Shown here one piece after another: positions 42,829-51,165 of a stretch of DNA of 64,000 nucleotides. Both the position numbers and the translations under genes were made by a program. Source of the DNA: Cohaesibacter sp. (GTDB lineage Bacteria > Pseudomonadota > Alphaproteobacteria > Rhizobiales > Cohaesibacteraceae); the NCBI GenBank assembly GCA_025800105.1, contig JAOXSG010000131.1, positions 21,233-85,232 on the forward strand. Direction: 5' to 3'. Position 1 is the first letter of the stretch. The number at the start of each line of letters is the position of its first letter. The notes below the pieces were generated by a model. It was given only the letters and a program-made list of their open reading frames with translations. It ran no database searches and was not told the DNA's origin.

Positions 42829-42856
42829 TATTCTACATAATAGAATATATATTCTA
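42829..42856. promoter_or_regulatory. Overlapping ATTCTA palindromes between Idh and RpiR genes
   Basis: TAGAATATATATTCTA (42841-42856) is a perfect 16-base palindrome. TATTCTA (42829-42835) forms a second inverted repeat with the TAGAATA at 42841-42847. Both fit GAA-N6-TTC, close to what has been reported for IolR sites in rhizobia. A half-site GGAATATAT follows at 42874. The likely binder is the RpiR protein encoded alongside. Confidence 0.65.
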
Positions 42857-42943
42857 AAATTCTCTATGCACTCGGAATATATCGCTGTCAAGCTTGTTGG
42901 GCATGGGGAGGTTGGGTGTTGCTGATGATGATTGTGGGGATTT

Positions 42944-43759
42944 ATGTCGATAATGTCTGCGCCGCAAACGATGGAAGACTTTAGAGAGCGGTTGCTGCAA
43001 TTGCAGGAAACCATGCCCAAGCGTTTGCGGCAATGTGCAGACTATGTTTTGGAACATTCCGACAAAATTGCCGTATCGACCGTCTCGCAACTGGCGCAAG
43101 AGGCTGGCGTCCAGCCCTCTGCTTTCATGCGTTTTTGTCAGCTTTTGGGCTTTTCCGGCTTTTCTGAAATGCAGCGCCTGTTTCGGGACAGTTTCAAACA
43201 GGCATGGCCTGATTATTCCACTCGGTTGCAAAATTTGCAGGACGGCCATGCCGATGAACCTGCAGCCTTGTTAGCGGATTTCGTTGAGGCTGGGCGGATA
43301 TCGCTTGAAAGGCTTTTGGTCAGTGTGGATGAAGAGAGTTTGAGGGCAAGCGTTGATTTGTTATCAAAGGCTCCGGTGATCCATTTGATTGGCTATCGAC
43401 GGGCTTTTCCTGTTGCCAGTTATTTGGCCTATGCGTTTGAAAAGATGGAGATTCCATCTATTTTACATGATGGAGTGGGGCAATTGAATGCAGCCCATTC
43501 TATTCGCGAAGGGGATGCGGTGGTGGCTGTAACATTCGCGCCATATTCTGCTGAGACGATAGAGCTTGTGGCGGCCTCCAAGGATTTGGGTGCGGATGTG
43601 GTTGCGATTACTGATGCTATGGCAGGGCCTTTGCAAAAGCTTGGGGCGATTCCCTTGCTTGTGTCAGAGGTGGATGTTGGGGCCTTTCGTGCTTTATCGG
43701 CCAGTTTGTCTCTGGCTATCTGTTTGGCCGTTGCTGTGGGGACGCATCGCAAGGGATGA
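42944..43759 (+). CDS. RpiR/MurR family regulator, probable inositol repressor
   Basis: The 271-residue protein has an N-terminal RpiR helix-turn-helix (AVSTVSQLAQEAGVQPSAFM, then RFCQLLGFSGFSEMQRLFRD) and a C-terminal SIS sugar-isomerase-type domain (VIHLIGYRRAFPVASYLAYA). In rhizobia IolR, of this family, represses the inositol genes. The location between a dehydrogenase gene and iolC, with palindromes on both sides, supports the same role. Two ATGs, 42944 and 42953, fit; GGGGA precedes both. The gene symbol iolR would be reasonable but is not proven. Confidence 0.87.
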   Translation: MSIMSAPQTMEDFRERLLQLQETMPKRLRQCADYVLEHSDKIAVSTVSQLAQEAGVQPSAFMRFCQLLGFSGFSEMQRLFRDSFKQAWPDYSTRLQNLQDGHADEPAALLADFVEAGRISLERLLVSVDEESLRASVDLLSKAPVIHLIGYRRAFPVASYLAYAFEKMEIPSILHDGVGQLNAAHSIREGDAVVAVTFAPYSAETIELVAASKDLGADVVAITDAMAGPLQKLGAIPLLVSEVDVGAFRALSASLSLAICLAVAVGTHRKG

Positions 43760-43870
43760 GTGTTTGGCCCCGAAATGGCTCTGCAATGGTTCTGAATGGC
43801 TTTGAAGTGAATTTGGATTTGCTCGACTATCATGCCTATTTTGGAAAATTTTGATTGCCAAGAATGAAAG

Positions 43871-43886
43871 TAGAAAATATATTCCA
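43871..43886 (+). promoter_or_regulatory. Operator-like site before iolC
   Basis: TAGAAAATATATTCCA fits GAA-N6-TTC and resembles the perfect palindrome at 42841-42856. It lies 110 bases before the iolC start, in the only gap that can hold the iol operon promoter. Confidence 0.6.
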
Positions 43887-43995
43887 TTTTAACGTTTAGT
43901 TGCTGTTTCCGAGTCTGATTTTGCCTGTGTGATGCTCTGGAGGGGCGGCTGGTGAGCGGGACGGATGAAAGTGCGGCTGTTGGAGGGATGGAATT

Positions 43996-45900
43996 ATGCT
44001 TGATGTGATCACGATTGGTCGATCATCTGTTGATCTGTATGGCGCGCAGGTTGGTGGTCGTTTGGAGGATATGGCGTCTTTCAATAAATATATTGGGGGC
44101 TCTCCTACCAATATGGCAGCGGGGACGGCGCGTCTTGGTCTGAAATCTGCCTTAATCACCCGTGTTGGTGATGAGCATATGGGCCGCTTCATTCGCGAGC
44201 AATTGGCCGTAGAAGGGGTGGATGTGCGCGGGGTTAAGACTGACCCGGAGCGTTTGACCGCCCTTGTTTTGTTAGGAATCCGCGATCAAGAGCAATTTCC
44301 GTTGATTTTCTATCGTGAAAATTGCGCCGATATGGCTTTGTGTGAAGAGGATATTGATCCTGCCTTCATTGCAGAGGCGCGGTGCGTGGTGGCGACGGGG
44401 ACGCATTTGTCCAATCCCTTGACAGAGGCCGCCGTTTTGAAAGCTTTGAAACTGGCGCGCGCCAATGGCGCACGAACGGCGCTTGATATTGATTTTCGTC
44501 CCAATCTGTGGGGCTTGTCGGGTCATGATGATGGGGAAAATCGTTTCATCGCTTCTGATGCGGTGACTGCCAAATTGCAATCGACTTTGCCTTTGTTTGA
44601 TCTAATTGTTGGCACCGAAGAAGAATTTCATATTGCTGGCGGCACCACAGACACGATTGCAGCTTTGCGGGCTGTGCGTGAAAAGAGCGATGCCATTTTG
44701 GTTTGCAAGCGGGGTCCAATGGGGGCTGCGGCCTTTGATGGAGCCATTCCTGATGATTTGGATGAGGGGCTGTCCGGGCCGGGCTTTCCCATTGAAGTGT
44801 TCAATGTTTTGGGCGCTGGAGATGGCTTTATGTCCGGTCTTTTGACCGGCTGGCTAAGGGATGAAGATTGGCCGACCTCTCTGACTTATGCCAATGCCTG
44901 TGGGGCTTTTGCGGTCTCTCGCCATGGCTGCGCCCCGGCCTATCCCAGCTGGGAAGAGTTGCAATTTTTTCTTGAAAATGGCTCAGAAACCAAAGCTTTG
45001 CGTAAAAATGAGGCGTTGGAGCAAGTGCATTGGTCGACCAATCGCAAAGGTGAGTGGCCGGTTATGCGGGTTTTTGCTTTTGATCATCGTATGCAATTGG
45101 AAGAGATGGCCAAAGAGGCAGGCATTTCTGACGCGCATATTGATCCGTTCAAGCAGCTTTGCCTGAAAGCGGCCTTGGAAGTTGCGGATGGGCGTGAGGG
45201 CTATGGTATTTTGTGCGACTCGCGTCTTGGTCAGCAGGCTTTGTTTGATGCGGTTGGCAAGGGGTTATGGATTGGTCGTCCGGTGGAAGATCCCGGTTCG
45301 CGCCCCTTGAAGCTGGAAATTGGTCCTGATTTGGGATCTGCTTTAAAAGAATGGCCGCTTGAGCATGTGGTCAAGGTTTTGTGTTTCTATCATCCTGATG
45401 ATCGTGAGGATATGAAAGCCGAGCAGGAAGAGATGGTTCTGCGCCTTGCTGATGCAGCGCGCAGCAATGGTTTGGAATTTTTGTTGGAAGTCATTCCGTC
45501 CAAGGCTGGGCCTGTGACAGAAGAGACGACGGCCAAAATCATTCATCGCTTTTATGATCTGGGGGTTTATCCTGATTGGTGGAAATTGGAGCCGATGATC
45601 TCTGACAAAGCCTGGCGCAAGACCTGTGAAGCGATTGAGGCGCATGATCCCTATTGTCGTGGCATTGTTGTTTTGGGGCTGGATGCGCCCATTGATGAGC
45701 TGAAAGCAAGTTTTGCCACAGCTGCCCGCTATGATTTGGTGAAAGGCTTTGCCATTGGCCGGACGATCTTTGGTCAGATTGCCAAAAACTGGATGGCTGG
45801 CAATTTGGATAATGACAGTGCTGTTGCACAAATGCGCGACCGCTTTGCCTGCTTGTGTCAAGCTTGGGATGACGCAAGAGGTCTTTCTTCTCAGCCTTGA
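43996..45900 (+). CDS. iolC: IolC kinase fused to DUF2090 aldolase-like domain
   Basis: The 634-residue protein has an N-terminal PfkB kinase (about 1-325: YIGGSPTNMAAGTARLGLKS, AFDGAIPDD, and the ATP/catalytic motif NVLGAGDGFMSGLLTGWL) and a C-terminal DUF2090 domain (about 345-630: VMRVFAFDHRMQLEEMA, EVIPSKAG, YPDWWKLEP). The kinase makes 5-dehydro-2-deoxygluconate 6-phosphate; the DUF2090 part is annotated in related fusions as the matching aldolase. The fusion is known in Rhizobiales. GGAGGG precedes ATG 43996. The next gene is iolE; iolD, which lies between them in many rhizobia, is not here. Confidence 0.92.
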   Translation: MLDVITIGRSSVDLYGAQVGGRLEDMASFNKYIGGSPTNMAAGTARLGLKSALITRVGDEHMGRFIREQLAVEGVDVRGVKTDPERLTALVLLGIRDQEQFPLIFYRENCADMALCEEDIDPAFIAEARCVVATGTHLSNPLTEAAVLKALKLARANGARTALDIDFRPNLWGLSGHDDGENRFIASDAVTAKLQSTLPLFDLIVGTEEEFHIAGGTTDTIAALRAVREKSDAILVCKRGPMGAAAFDGAIPDDLDEGLSGPGFPIEVFNVLGAGDGFMSGLLTGWLRDEDWPTSLTYANACGAFAVSRHGCAPAYPSWEELQFFLENGSETKALRKNEALEQVHWSTNRKGEWPVMRVFAFDHRMQLEEMAKEAGISDAHIDPFKQLCLKAALEVADGREGYGILCDSRLGQQALFDAVGKGLWIGRPVEDPGSRPLKLEIGPDLGSALKEWPLEHVVKVLCFYHPDDREDMKAEQEEMVLRLADAARSNGLEFLLEVIPSKAGPVTEETTAKIIHRFYDLGVYPDWWKLEPMISDKAWRKTCEAIEAHDPYCRGIVVLGLDAPIDELKASFATAARYDLVKGFAIGRTIFGQIAKNWMAGNLDNDSAVAQMRDRFACLCQAWDDARGLSSQP

Positions 45901-45972
45901 TTGTGAAACATTCTGATCAAAGCTTTGCTGTTTTATTGATGCCCAAATGGGCAAAGTTTGAGGGAGGCAAAG

Positions 45973-46872
45973 ATGCTTCTTTATGGTACCAACCCGATTG
46001 CATGGTCCAATGATGATGATCAGACGCTGGGGGCTGATATTTCGCTGGATCAATGTTTGTCCGAGGCGGGCAAAATTGGCTTTGATGGCATAGAAAAAGG
46101 CCACAAAATGCCAACACAGGCGGATGCCTTATCCGCAGCTTTACAGCCGCATGGTTTGCGCTTTGTGTCTGGCTGGCATTCGTTGAATTTGTTGGCCCAT
46201 AGTGTGGATGACGAGAAAAAGGCCATTCAGCCGCATTTGGATTTGCTGAAAAGCATGGGGTGCAAGGTTTGCATCGTTTGTGAAACCTCCAATGCAATAC
46301 ATGGCAATGATGCTATGCCTTTGTCTCAAAGTCCGGTTTTGCCTGCGGATCAATGGGCGCAATTTGGTGCCGATGTCGAGGAGATTGCGGCTTATTGTGC
46401 GCAACAGGGCATTGCGCTTGTTTATCATCATCACATGGGCACAATTGTTGAAACGGAAGCTGAGATTGATGCCTTTATGGCTCATACTGGCCCCCACACT
46501 CGCTTGTTGCTGGATACCGGTCATGCGCTTTTTGGTGGGTCTGATCCGGTGAAGTTGGCTGAGAAATATATGGATCGCGTTTCCCATCTTCACGCCAAGA
46601 ATATCAGGCCTGATATCAAAGCGCAGGTTGAGGCGGATGGATTGAGTTTTCTCGAAGGTGTGCGTCGCGGTGTCTTTACCGTGCCGGGAGACGACGAGGG
46701 ATGTGTCGATTTTGAGCCGGTTTTGAAACTTGCAGCCGAGCATGGTTATGAGGGATGGCTGGTGATTGAAGCGGAGCAGGATCCTGCTGTGCGCAATCCC
46801 TACCAATATCAATCTCTTGGCTTGTCGGCGCTGAAAGACATGGCAAAATCGGCTGGTTTGGATCAATCCTGA
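45973..46872 (+). CDS. iolE: Inosose dehydratase
   Basis: IolE dehydrates scyllo-inosose (2-keto-myo-inositol). The 299-residue protein is an AP-endonuclease-2-type TIM barrel; metal ligands are in [48 protein letters not shown] and [14 protein letters not shown] lies five bases before ATG 45973. iolB follows after 12 bases. Confidence 0.94.
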   Translation: MLLYGTNPIAWSNDDDQTLGADISLDQCLSEAGKIGFDGIEKGHKMPTQADALSAALQPHGLRFVSGWHSLNLLAHSVDDEKKAIQPHLDLLKSMGCKVCIVCETSNAIHGNDAMPLSQSPVLPADQWAQFGADVEEIAAYCAQQGIALVYHHHMGTIVETEAEIDAFMAHTGPHTRLLLDTGHALFGGSDPVKLAEKYMDRVSHLHAKNIRPDIKAQVEADGLSFLEGVRRGVFTVPGDDEGCVDFEPVLKLAAEHGYEGWLVIEAEQDPAVRNPYQYQSLGLSALKDMAKSAGLDQS

Positions 46873-46884
46873 GGGGGGAATAGG

Positions 46885-47697
46885 ATGGCGGATCTTTTAC
46901 GCAAACCAATTGCAAGCTCTGGCAAAGTGCATGATATTACGCCTGAAAGTGCCAATTGGGGTTATGTCGGCTTTGGGCTTTATCATCTGGACGCTGGCGA
47001 GAGTGCCAGTGAGGCGACCGGAGATCGGGAAGTGATTCTGGTTCTGGTGGAAGGCAAAGCCGAGATCACAGTTGATGGGGTCACTTTTGGTGAGCAGGGC
47101 GATCGCATGGATGTGTTTGAGCGCAAAAAGCCGCATTGCGTTTATGTGCCAAATGGCTCTGACTGGTCTGCCAAAGCCACCACCAAATGTGTATTGGCGG
47201 TCTGTACCGCGCCGGGTGCAGGTGGCCATAAAGCGCAAGTGCTGGACCCCAATGAGATTGAGCAGGAAGAACGCGGAAAAGGTGCCAATACCCGTTATAT
47301 TCATGCCATTGCCATGGAAGATCGCGATGTTGCGGACAGTTTGTTGGTCACAGAGGTCTTTACTCCGCAAGGCAATTGGTCCAGCTATCCCCCCCATCGC
47401 CATGATGAAGACAATTATCCTGATATGACCTATCTGGAAGAGACCTATTATCATCGTCTCAATCCAAGCCAAGGCTATGGCATTCAGCGGGTTTTCACCG
47501 AAGATGGGGAATTGGACGAGACCATGGCCGTGCATGACGGGGATGTGGTTTTAGTGCCAAAGGGGCATCATCCCTGTGGCTCACCCTATGGGTATGAGAT
47601 GTATTATCTCAATGTCATGGCTGGCCCTTTGCGCAAATGGCGCTTTAAAAATCATCCCGATCACGATTGGATCGCCCAGCGCGACGCCAAGCAATAG
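46885..47697 (+). CDS. iolB: 5-deoxy-glucuronate isomerase
   Basis: IolB converts 5-deoxy-glucuronate to 5-dehydro-2-deoxygluconate, the substrate of IolC. The 270-residue protein is a double cupin: SYPPHRHDEDNYPDMTYLEE with metal-binding His and Glu, and VPKGHHPCGSPYGYEMYYLN. Length fits the family. It follows iolE by 12 bases with GGGGGGAATAGG as ribosome region. Confidence 0.95.
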   Translation: MADLLRKPIASSGKVHDITPESANWGYVGFGLYHLDAGESASEATGDREVILVLVEGKAEITVDGVTFGEQGDRMDVFERKKPHCVYVPNGSDWSAKATTKCVLAVCTAPGAGGHKAQVLDPNEIEQEERGKGANTRYIHAIAMEDRDVADSLLVTEVFTPQGNWSSYPPHRHDEDNYPDMTYLEETYYHRLNPSQGYGIQRVFTEDGELDETMAVHDGDVVLVPKGHHPCGSPYGYEMYYLNVMAGPLRKWRFKNHPDHDWIAQRDAKQ

Positions 47698-47743
47698 ATT
47701 TTCATTGCAGGTCTGTTTTTAAGGGCCTGACAGGAGCAAAAAA

Positions 47744-48730
47744 ATGATCAGAATTGGTCTTTTGGGAGCAGGCCGCATTGGCCAGACACATGCTCGTGCC
47801 GTTGCGGCGCTGGATAATGTTGAAATTACCGCTGTTTTTGACCCGGTTGATGAGGCTGCGGCTTTTGTCACGGCTTTGACGGGGGCGCGTCAGGCCAGTG
47901 TTTCGGACATTATGCATGATGAGCAGATTGATGCGGTGATCATTGCCACACCTACAGATTTGCACGCAGAGCAGATTGAACAGGCAGCACAAGCTGGCAA
48001 GGCTATTTTTTGCGAAAAGCCGGTGGATCTGAATGCCGATCGGGTTCGGGCCTGTCTTAAAACCGCTGACCAAGCAGGCGTTACCTTGATGATCGGCTTC
48101 AATCGCCGGTTTGATCAGAATTTTTCCAAAGTGCGGGCGGCGATTGATGCTGGCAAAGTGGGGGATGTGGAGCTGGTTCAGATCACCTCTCGTGACCCTT
48201 CTGCCCCTCCGGTTGACTATATCAAGCGCTCTGGTGGCCTCTTTCGGGATATGATGATCCATGATTTTGACATGGCGCGTTTTCTGCTTGGTGAAGAGGT
48301 TGTGGAAGTGTCTGCAACGGGGTCGGTGTTGACTGATCCGGCCATTGGGGAAGCAGGTGATGTTGATACGGCAACCGCGACCTTGCGCACATTATCTGGC
48401 AAGATTGCGGTGATCACCAATAGCCGCCGTGCGAGCTATGGCTATGATCAGCGTGTGGAAGTGCATGGCTCCAAGGGCATGGCAAGTGCAGAGAATATGC
48501 GCCCGACCACTGTGGTGATTGCCAATGAAGCGGGCTATCAACAGGATCCGCTTTTAGACTTTTTTATGGAGCGTTATGCAGACGCTTACAAATCCGAGCT
48601 TCAGACTTTTTGCGCCATTCTGGCTGGAGAGGAAAAATCCTATCCGGGCGGTCTTGATGGCCTGAAAGCTCTGGAACTGGCCGATGCTGCTGTTCAATCC
48701 CTTGAGACCGGCAAATCTGTAAAACTCTGA
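47744..48730 (+). CDS. iolG: Inositol 2-dehydrogenase
   Basis: IolG oxidises myo-inositol to scyllo-inosose with NAD. The 328-residue protein has the Rossmann motif IGLLGAGRIGQTHARAV, the EKP motif in AIFCEKPVDLNADRV, and the catalytic segment GGLFRDMMIHDFDMARFLLG with Asp and His. It ends the iolCEBG set, 46 bases after iolB. Two terminator hairpins follow. Confidence 0.93.
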   Translation: MIRIGLLGAGRIGQTHARAVAALDNVEITAVFDPVDEAAAFVTALTGARQASVSDIMHDEQIDAVIIATPTDLHAEQIEQAAQAGKAIFCEKPVDLNADRVRACLKTADQAGVTLMIGFNRRFDQNFSKVRAAIDAGKVGDVELVQITSRDPSAPPVDYIKRSGGLFRDMMIHDFDMARFLLGEEVVEVSATGSVLTDPAIGEAGDVDTATATLRTLSGKIAVITNSRRASYGYDQRVEVHGSKGMASAENMRPTTVVIANEAGYQQDPLLDFFMERYADAYKSELQTFCAILAGEEKSYPGGLDGLKALELADAAVQSLETGKSVKL

Positions 48731-48752
48731 CAACCCCTTGAGGAGTTTTTTG
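48721..48752 (+). terminator. Hairpin overlapping the iolG stop
   Basis: AAAACTC (48721-48727) pairs with GAGTTTT (48743-48749), followed by T residues. A second, stronger terminator lies 50 bases on. Confidence 0.6.
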
Positions 48753-48804
48753 GCCAATCCGGTTGGGCGGCTAGTCTTTATGCTGCTTGATCTTATCCTG
48801 ACTT

Positions 48805-48834
48805 GCCTCGATCCTTTGGGTCGGGGCTTTTTTG
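48805..48834 (+). terminator. Intrinsic terminator after iolG
   Basis: GCCTCGATCC (48805-48814) and GGGTCGGGGC (48818-48827) form a 10-base stem with G-U pairs and a three-base loop, followed by seven T. Confidence 0.85.
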
Positions 48835-48841
48835 TTTTGTA

Positions 48842-49429
48842 TTACAAATAGGGTGGGGTGCAGGCAGAGATCACTTCTGCGGGGCGGTCCGAGATATTGC
48901 GAAAGCGATGGGGCTGTTTGCTGTCGAATAAAAAGCTGTCGCCTGCTTTTAAAATTCGGATTTGATCGCCTACGGTCAATTCAATTTCGCCTGAAATGAC
49001 AATGCCGCCTTCATTGGCCTCATGTTCGAGATGGGTTTTGCCGGTATCTGCGCCCGGCTCATAGCGTTCTTGCAAAATTTGCAGATTATGGGCTTTGGCA
49101 TTGCCGACCTGTTTTAGGGTTATGCGGGCTTGGTCCGGCTGGCTATCCTTGTAAAGCTGGCTTGTTAGATCAATCAGATCATTGGGTGTGAAGAATATAT
49201 CCTGATTGAGCGGTTTGTCGGGCGCAAAGAAATCTGACATGGTGATGGACATTCCGCCTAGAATTTTGCGCAAAGATGCCACAGAGGGGCTGGAGCGACC
49301 TGTTTCGATCATGGAAATCTGGCCATGGGGGACGGAGGCCAAATCGGCGAGCTGCCTTTGGGAGAGGCCAGCGGATTGGCGCAATTCTTTTAAGCGATTT
49401 CCGACGTTAAATTGCTCAAAATCCTGCAT
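48842..49429 (-). CDS. XRE-family regulator with cupin domain, PuuR-like
   Basis: A 195-residue protein of the PuuR kind: helix-turn-helix near 9-62 (LKELRQSAGLSQRQLADLAS, VPHGQISMIETGRSSPSVAS) and a C-terminal cupin (about 120-190: EANEGGIVISGEIELTVG, GDSFLFDSKQPHRFRN). PuuR represses putrescine-degradation genes in E. coli. It is divergent from gabT and next to a Pot-type transporter, which supports a polyamine or GABA role. AGGAG precedes ATG 49429; the upstream 65 codons of the same frame lack a site. Confidence 0.88.
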   Translation of the reverse strand: MQDFEQFNVGNRLKELRQSAGLSQRQLADLASVPHGQISMIETGRSSPSVASLRKILGGMSITMSDFFAPDKPLNQDIFFTPNDLIDLTSQLYKDSQPDQARITLKQVGNAKAHNLQILQERYEPGADTGKTHLEHEANEGGIVISGEIELTVGDQIRILKAGDSFLFDSKQPHRFRNISDRPAEVISACTPPYL

Positions 49430-49502
49430 CTTTCCGCTCCTTGTCTGGAGATTTTCGTCTTGTGCGCCCTGATTTGATCTACTCAAGGGGCTGATGGTCT
49501 GC

Positions 49503-49587
49503 TGATAAAATATCAAGCCCGTTAGAAATGTCAAAAGCGAAGAGAAATGAATTGCGCAAAATATTGAGCATTGATATGGTTTTATCA
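49503..49587. promoter_or_regulatory. Two TGATA-N-TATCA elements between puuR-like gene and gabT
   Basis: TGATAAAATATCA (49503-49515) and TGATATGGTTTTATCA (49572-49587) are inverted repeats of TGATA with 3- and 6-base spacers, in the divergent gap. They are the best candidates for PuuR-like binding. Confidence 0.45.
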
Positions 49588-49617
49588 TGTTGATTTCTGA
49601 GCATTGGAGGAAAATGC

Positions 49618-50916
49618 ATGACACAAACAGCCGCTTTGAAAGACCGGCGCACCGCTGCGATTGCGCAAGGGGTTGCTACCCGCGGTATTTATGCCGAACG
49701 GGCTGAGAATGCTGAATTGTGGGATGTGGATGGGCGTCGTTTCATTGATTTCGCTGCTGGGATTGCGGTGAATAATACCGGTCATCGCCATCCCAAGGTT
49801 ATGGCGGCTGTTGCCAAACAGGCCGAAGCTTTTACCCATACCTGTTTCCATGTTGCGCCTTATGAAAGCTATGTTGTTTTGGCGGAGCGCTTGAATGCTG
49901 CGACGCCGGGGGATTTTGCTAAAAAAACCATGCTGGTGACAACGGGGGCAGAGGCGGTTGAAAATGCCGTTAAAATGGCACGGGCCTATACGGGGCGCTC
50001 TGGTGTGATTGCTTTTTCCGGGGCTTTTCATGGGCGTACCTTGATGGGCATGGCCTTGTGCGGCAAAGTCAATCCCTACAAGAAGGGCTTTGGGGCGATG
50101 CCGCCAGAAGTGATGCATGCGCCTTTTCCTAACACTTATTATGGCATCAGTGCTGACCATGCCATGGGTGAGTTGAACAGGATGCTGGCCTCTTCTGTTG
50201 ATCCTGAGCGCATTGCTGCTTTCATTATTGAGCCTGTTCAGGGTGAGGGCGGCTTTAATATTGCGCAAAGTGAATTTTTGCAAGATTTGCGCAAGCTGGC
50301 AGATCAGCATGGCATTTTGCTGATTGCAGATGAAGTGCAGGCCGGTATGGCCCGGACGGGCAAATTGTTTGCCTTTGAACATTCCGGTGTTGTGCCTGAT
50401 CTGGTGGTGATGGCCAAAGGGCTTGCTGGTGGCTTTCCGCTTTCTGCTGTGACAGGCCGCTCTGAGGTGGTTGATGCGGCACCGGTTGGTGGTGTTGGCG
50501 GCACATATGCAGGCAATCCTTTGGCGGTGGCTGCTGCCAATGCTGTCTTGGATGTCATTGAAGAGGAAAAGCTGTGCGCGCGCGCCGATGAGATTGGCGA
50601 GACAATAAAAACGCGCCTGAAAGCTCTATCCCAACGCCAAGGCATGGAAGTGATTGGTGATGTGCGCGGTCTTGGTGCCATGGTTGCCTTTGAGCTGGTT
50701 AAGGGGGGAGACGTCAATCAACCTGATGCTGCTTTGACCGGGGCAATTGTTGCTGAGGCCGAAGAACGCGGTCTGATCATTTTGCCATGTGGGACACGGG
50801 GCAATGCTATTCGCTTGCTGCCCCCTTTGACCACGCCGATGGAACAGGTTGATGAGGCTTTGGATGTGATTGAAGCCTCTGTTGAAGCGGCCATTGCCAA
50901 AATGGCGGCTGCATAA
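49618..50916 (+). CDS. gabT: 4-aminobutyrate aminotransferase
   Basis: The 432-residue class III transaminase should convert GABA and 2-oxoglutarate to succinate semialdehyde and glutamate. Motifs: TTGAEAVENAVKMAR, GAFHGRTLMGMALCG, LLIADEVQAGMARTGKLFAF with the PLP Asp, and the PLP lysine in VVMAKGLAGGFPLSAVTG. Length and layout fit GabT/PuuE; other omega-amine transaminases are possible. GGAGG lies just before ATG 49618. No succinate semialdehyde dehydrogenase gene adjoins it in this window. Confidence 0.9.
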   Translation: MTQTAALKDRRTAAIAQGVATRGIYAERAENAELWDVDGRRFIDFAAGIAVNNTGHRHPKVMAAVAKQAEAFTHTCFHVAPYESYVVLAERLNAATPGDFAKKTMLVTTGAEAVENAVKMARAYTGRSGVIAFSGAFHGRTLMGMALCGKVNPYKKGFGAMPPEVMHAPFPNTYYGISADHAMGELNRMLASSVDPERIAAFIIEPVQGEGGFNIAQSEFLQDLRKLADQHGILLIADEVQAGMARTGKLFAFEHSGVVPDLVVMAKGLAGGFPLSAVTGRSEVVDAAPVGGVGGTYAGNPLAVAAANAVLDVIEEEKLCARADEIGETIKTRLKALSQRQGMEVIGDVRGLGAMVAFELVKGGDVNQPDAALTGAIVAEAEERGLIILPCGTRGNAIRLLPPLTTPMEQVDEALDVIEASVEAAIAKMAAA

Positions 50917-50923
50917 TTGTTTG

Positions 50924-50963
50924 AATGCGCATGGGAGTTTATGCCTCTTCCATGCGCATTTTT
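50924..50963 (+). terminator. Intrinsic terminator after gabT
   Basis: AATGCGCATGG (50924-50934) pairs with CCATGCGCATT (50950-50960), followed by T residues. Confidence 0.88.
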
Positions 50964-51033
50964 GTCTGCTTTGATTGTTTTGACCGAGCTGTGCGTGTTG
51001 TTGTGACCGTCTTGGAAGCATTTGGTCAAAAAG

Positions 51034-51064
51034 AAGCCCATCACGCAGATGCGGATGGGCTTTT
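51034..51064. terminator. Terminator hairpin between gabT and the importer operon
   Basis: AAGCCCATC (51034-51042) pairs with GATGGGCTT (51054-51062); A- and T-runs on both sides allow use in either direction, including for the importer operon on the minus strand. A further stem TCGGGAAC/GTTCCCGA lies at 51071-51096. Confidence 0.7.
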
Positions 51065-51165
51065 AAGTGATCGGGAACAGAGACCATCGTTCCCGATAAG
51101 GAAGATCGATATTTGTGATTAGGCTAATGTCATGAATTCTGAGCCTAACTGAACGGGTTTTGAGT

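Noticed and set aside
47744-48730. iolG as a duplicate of the Idh gene at 41689
   Set aside because: They share the Rossmann and EKP motifs only; the rest of the sequences differ, so they are separate members of the family.
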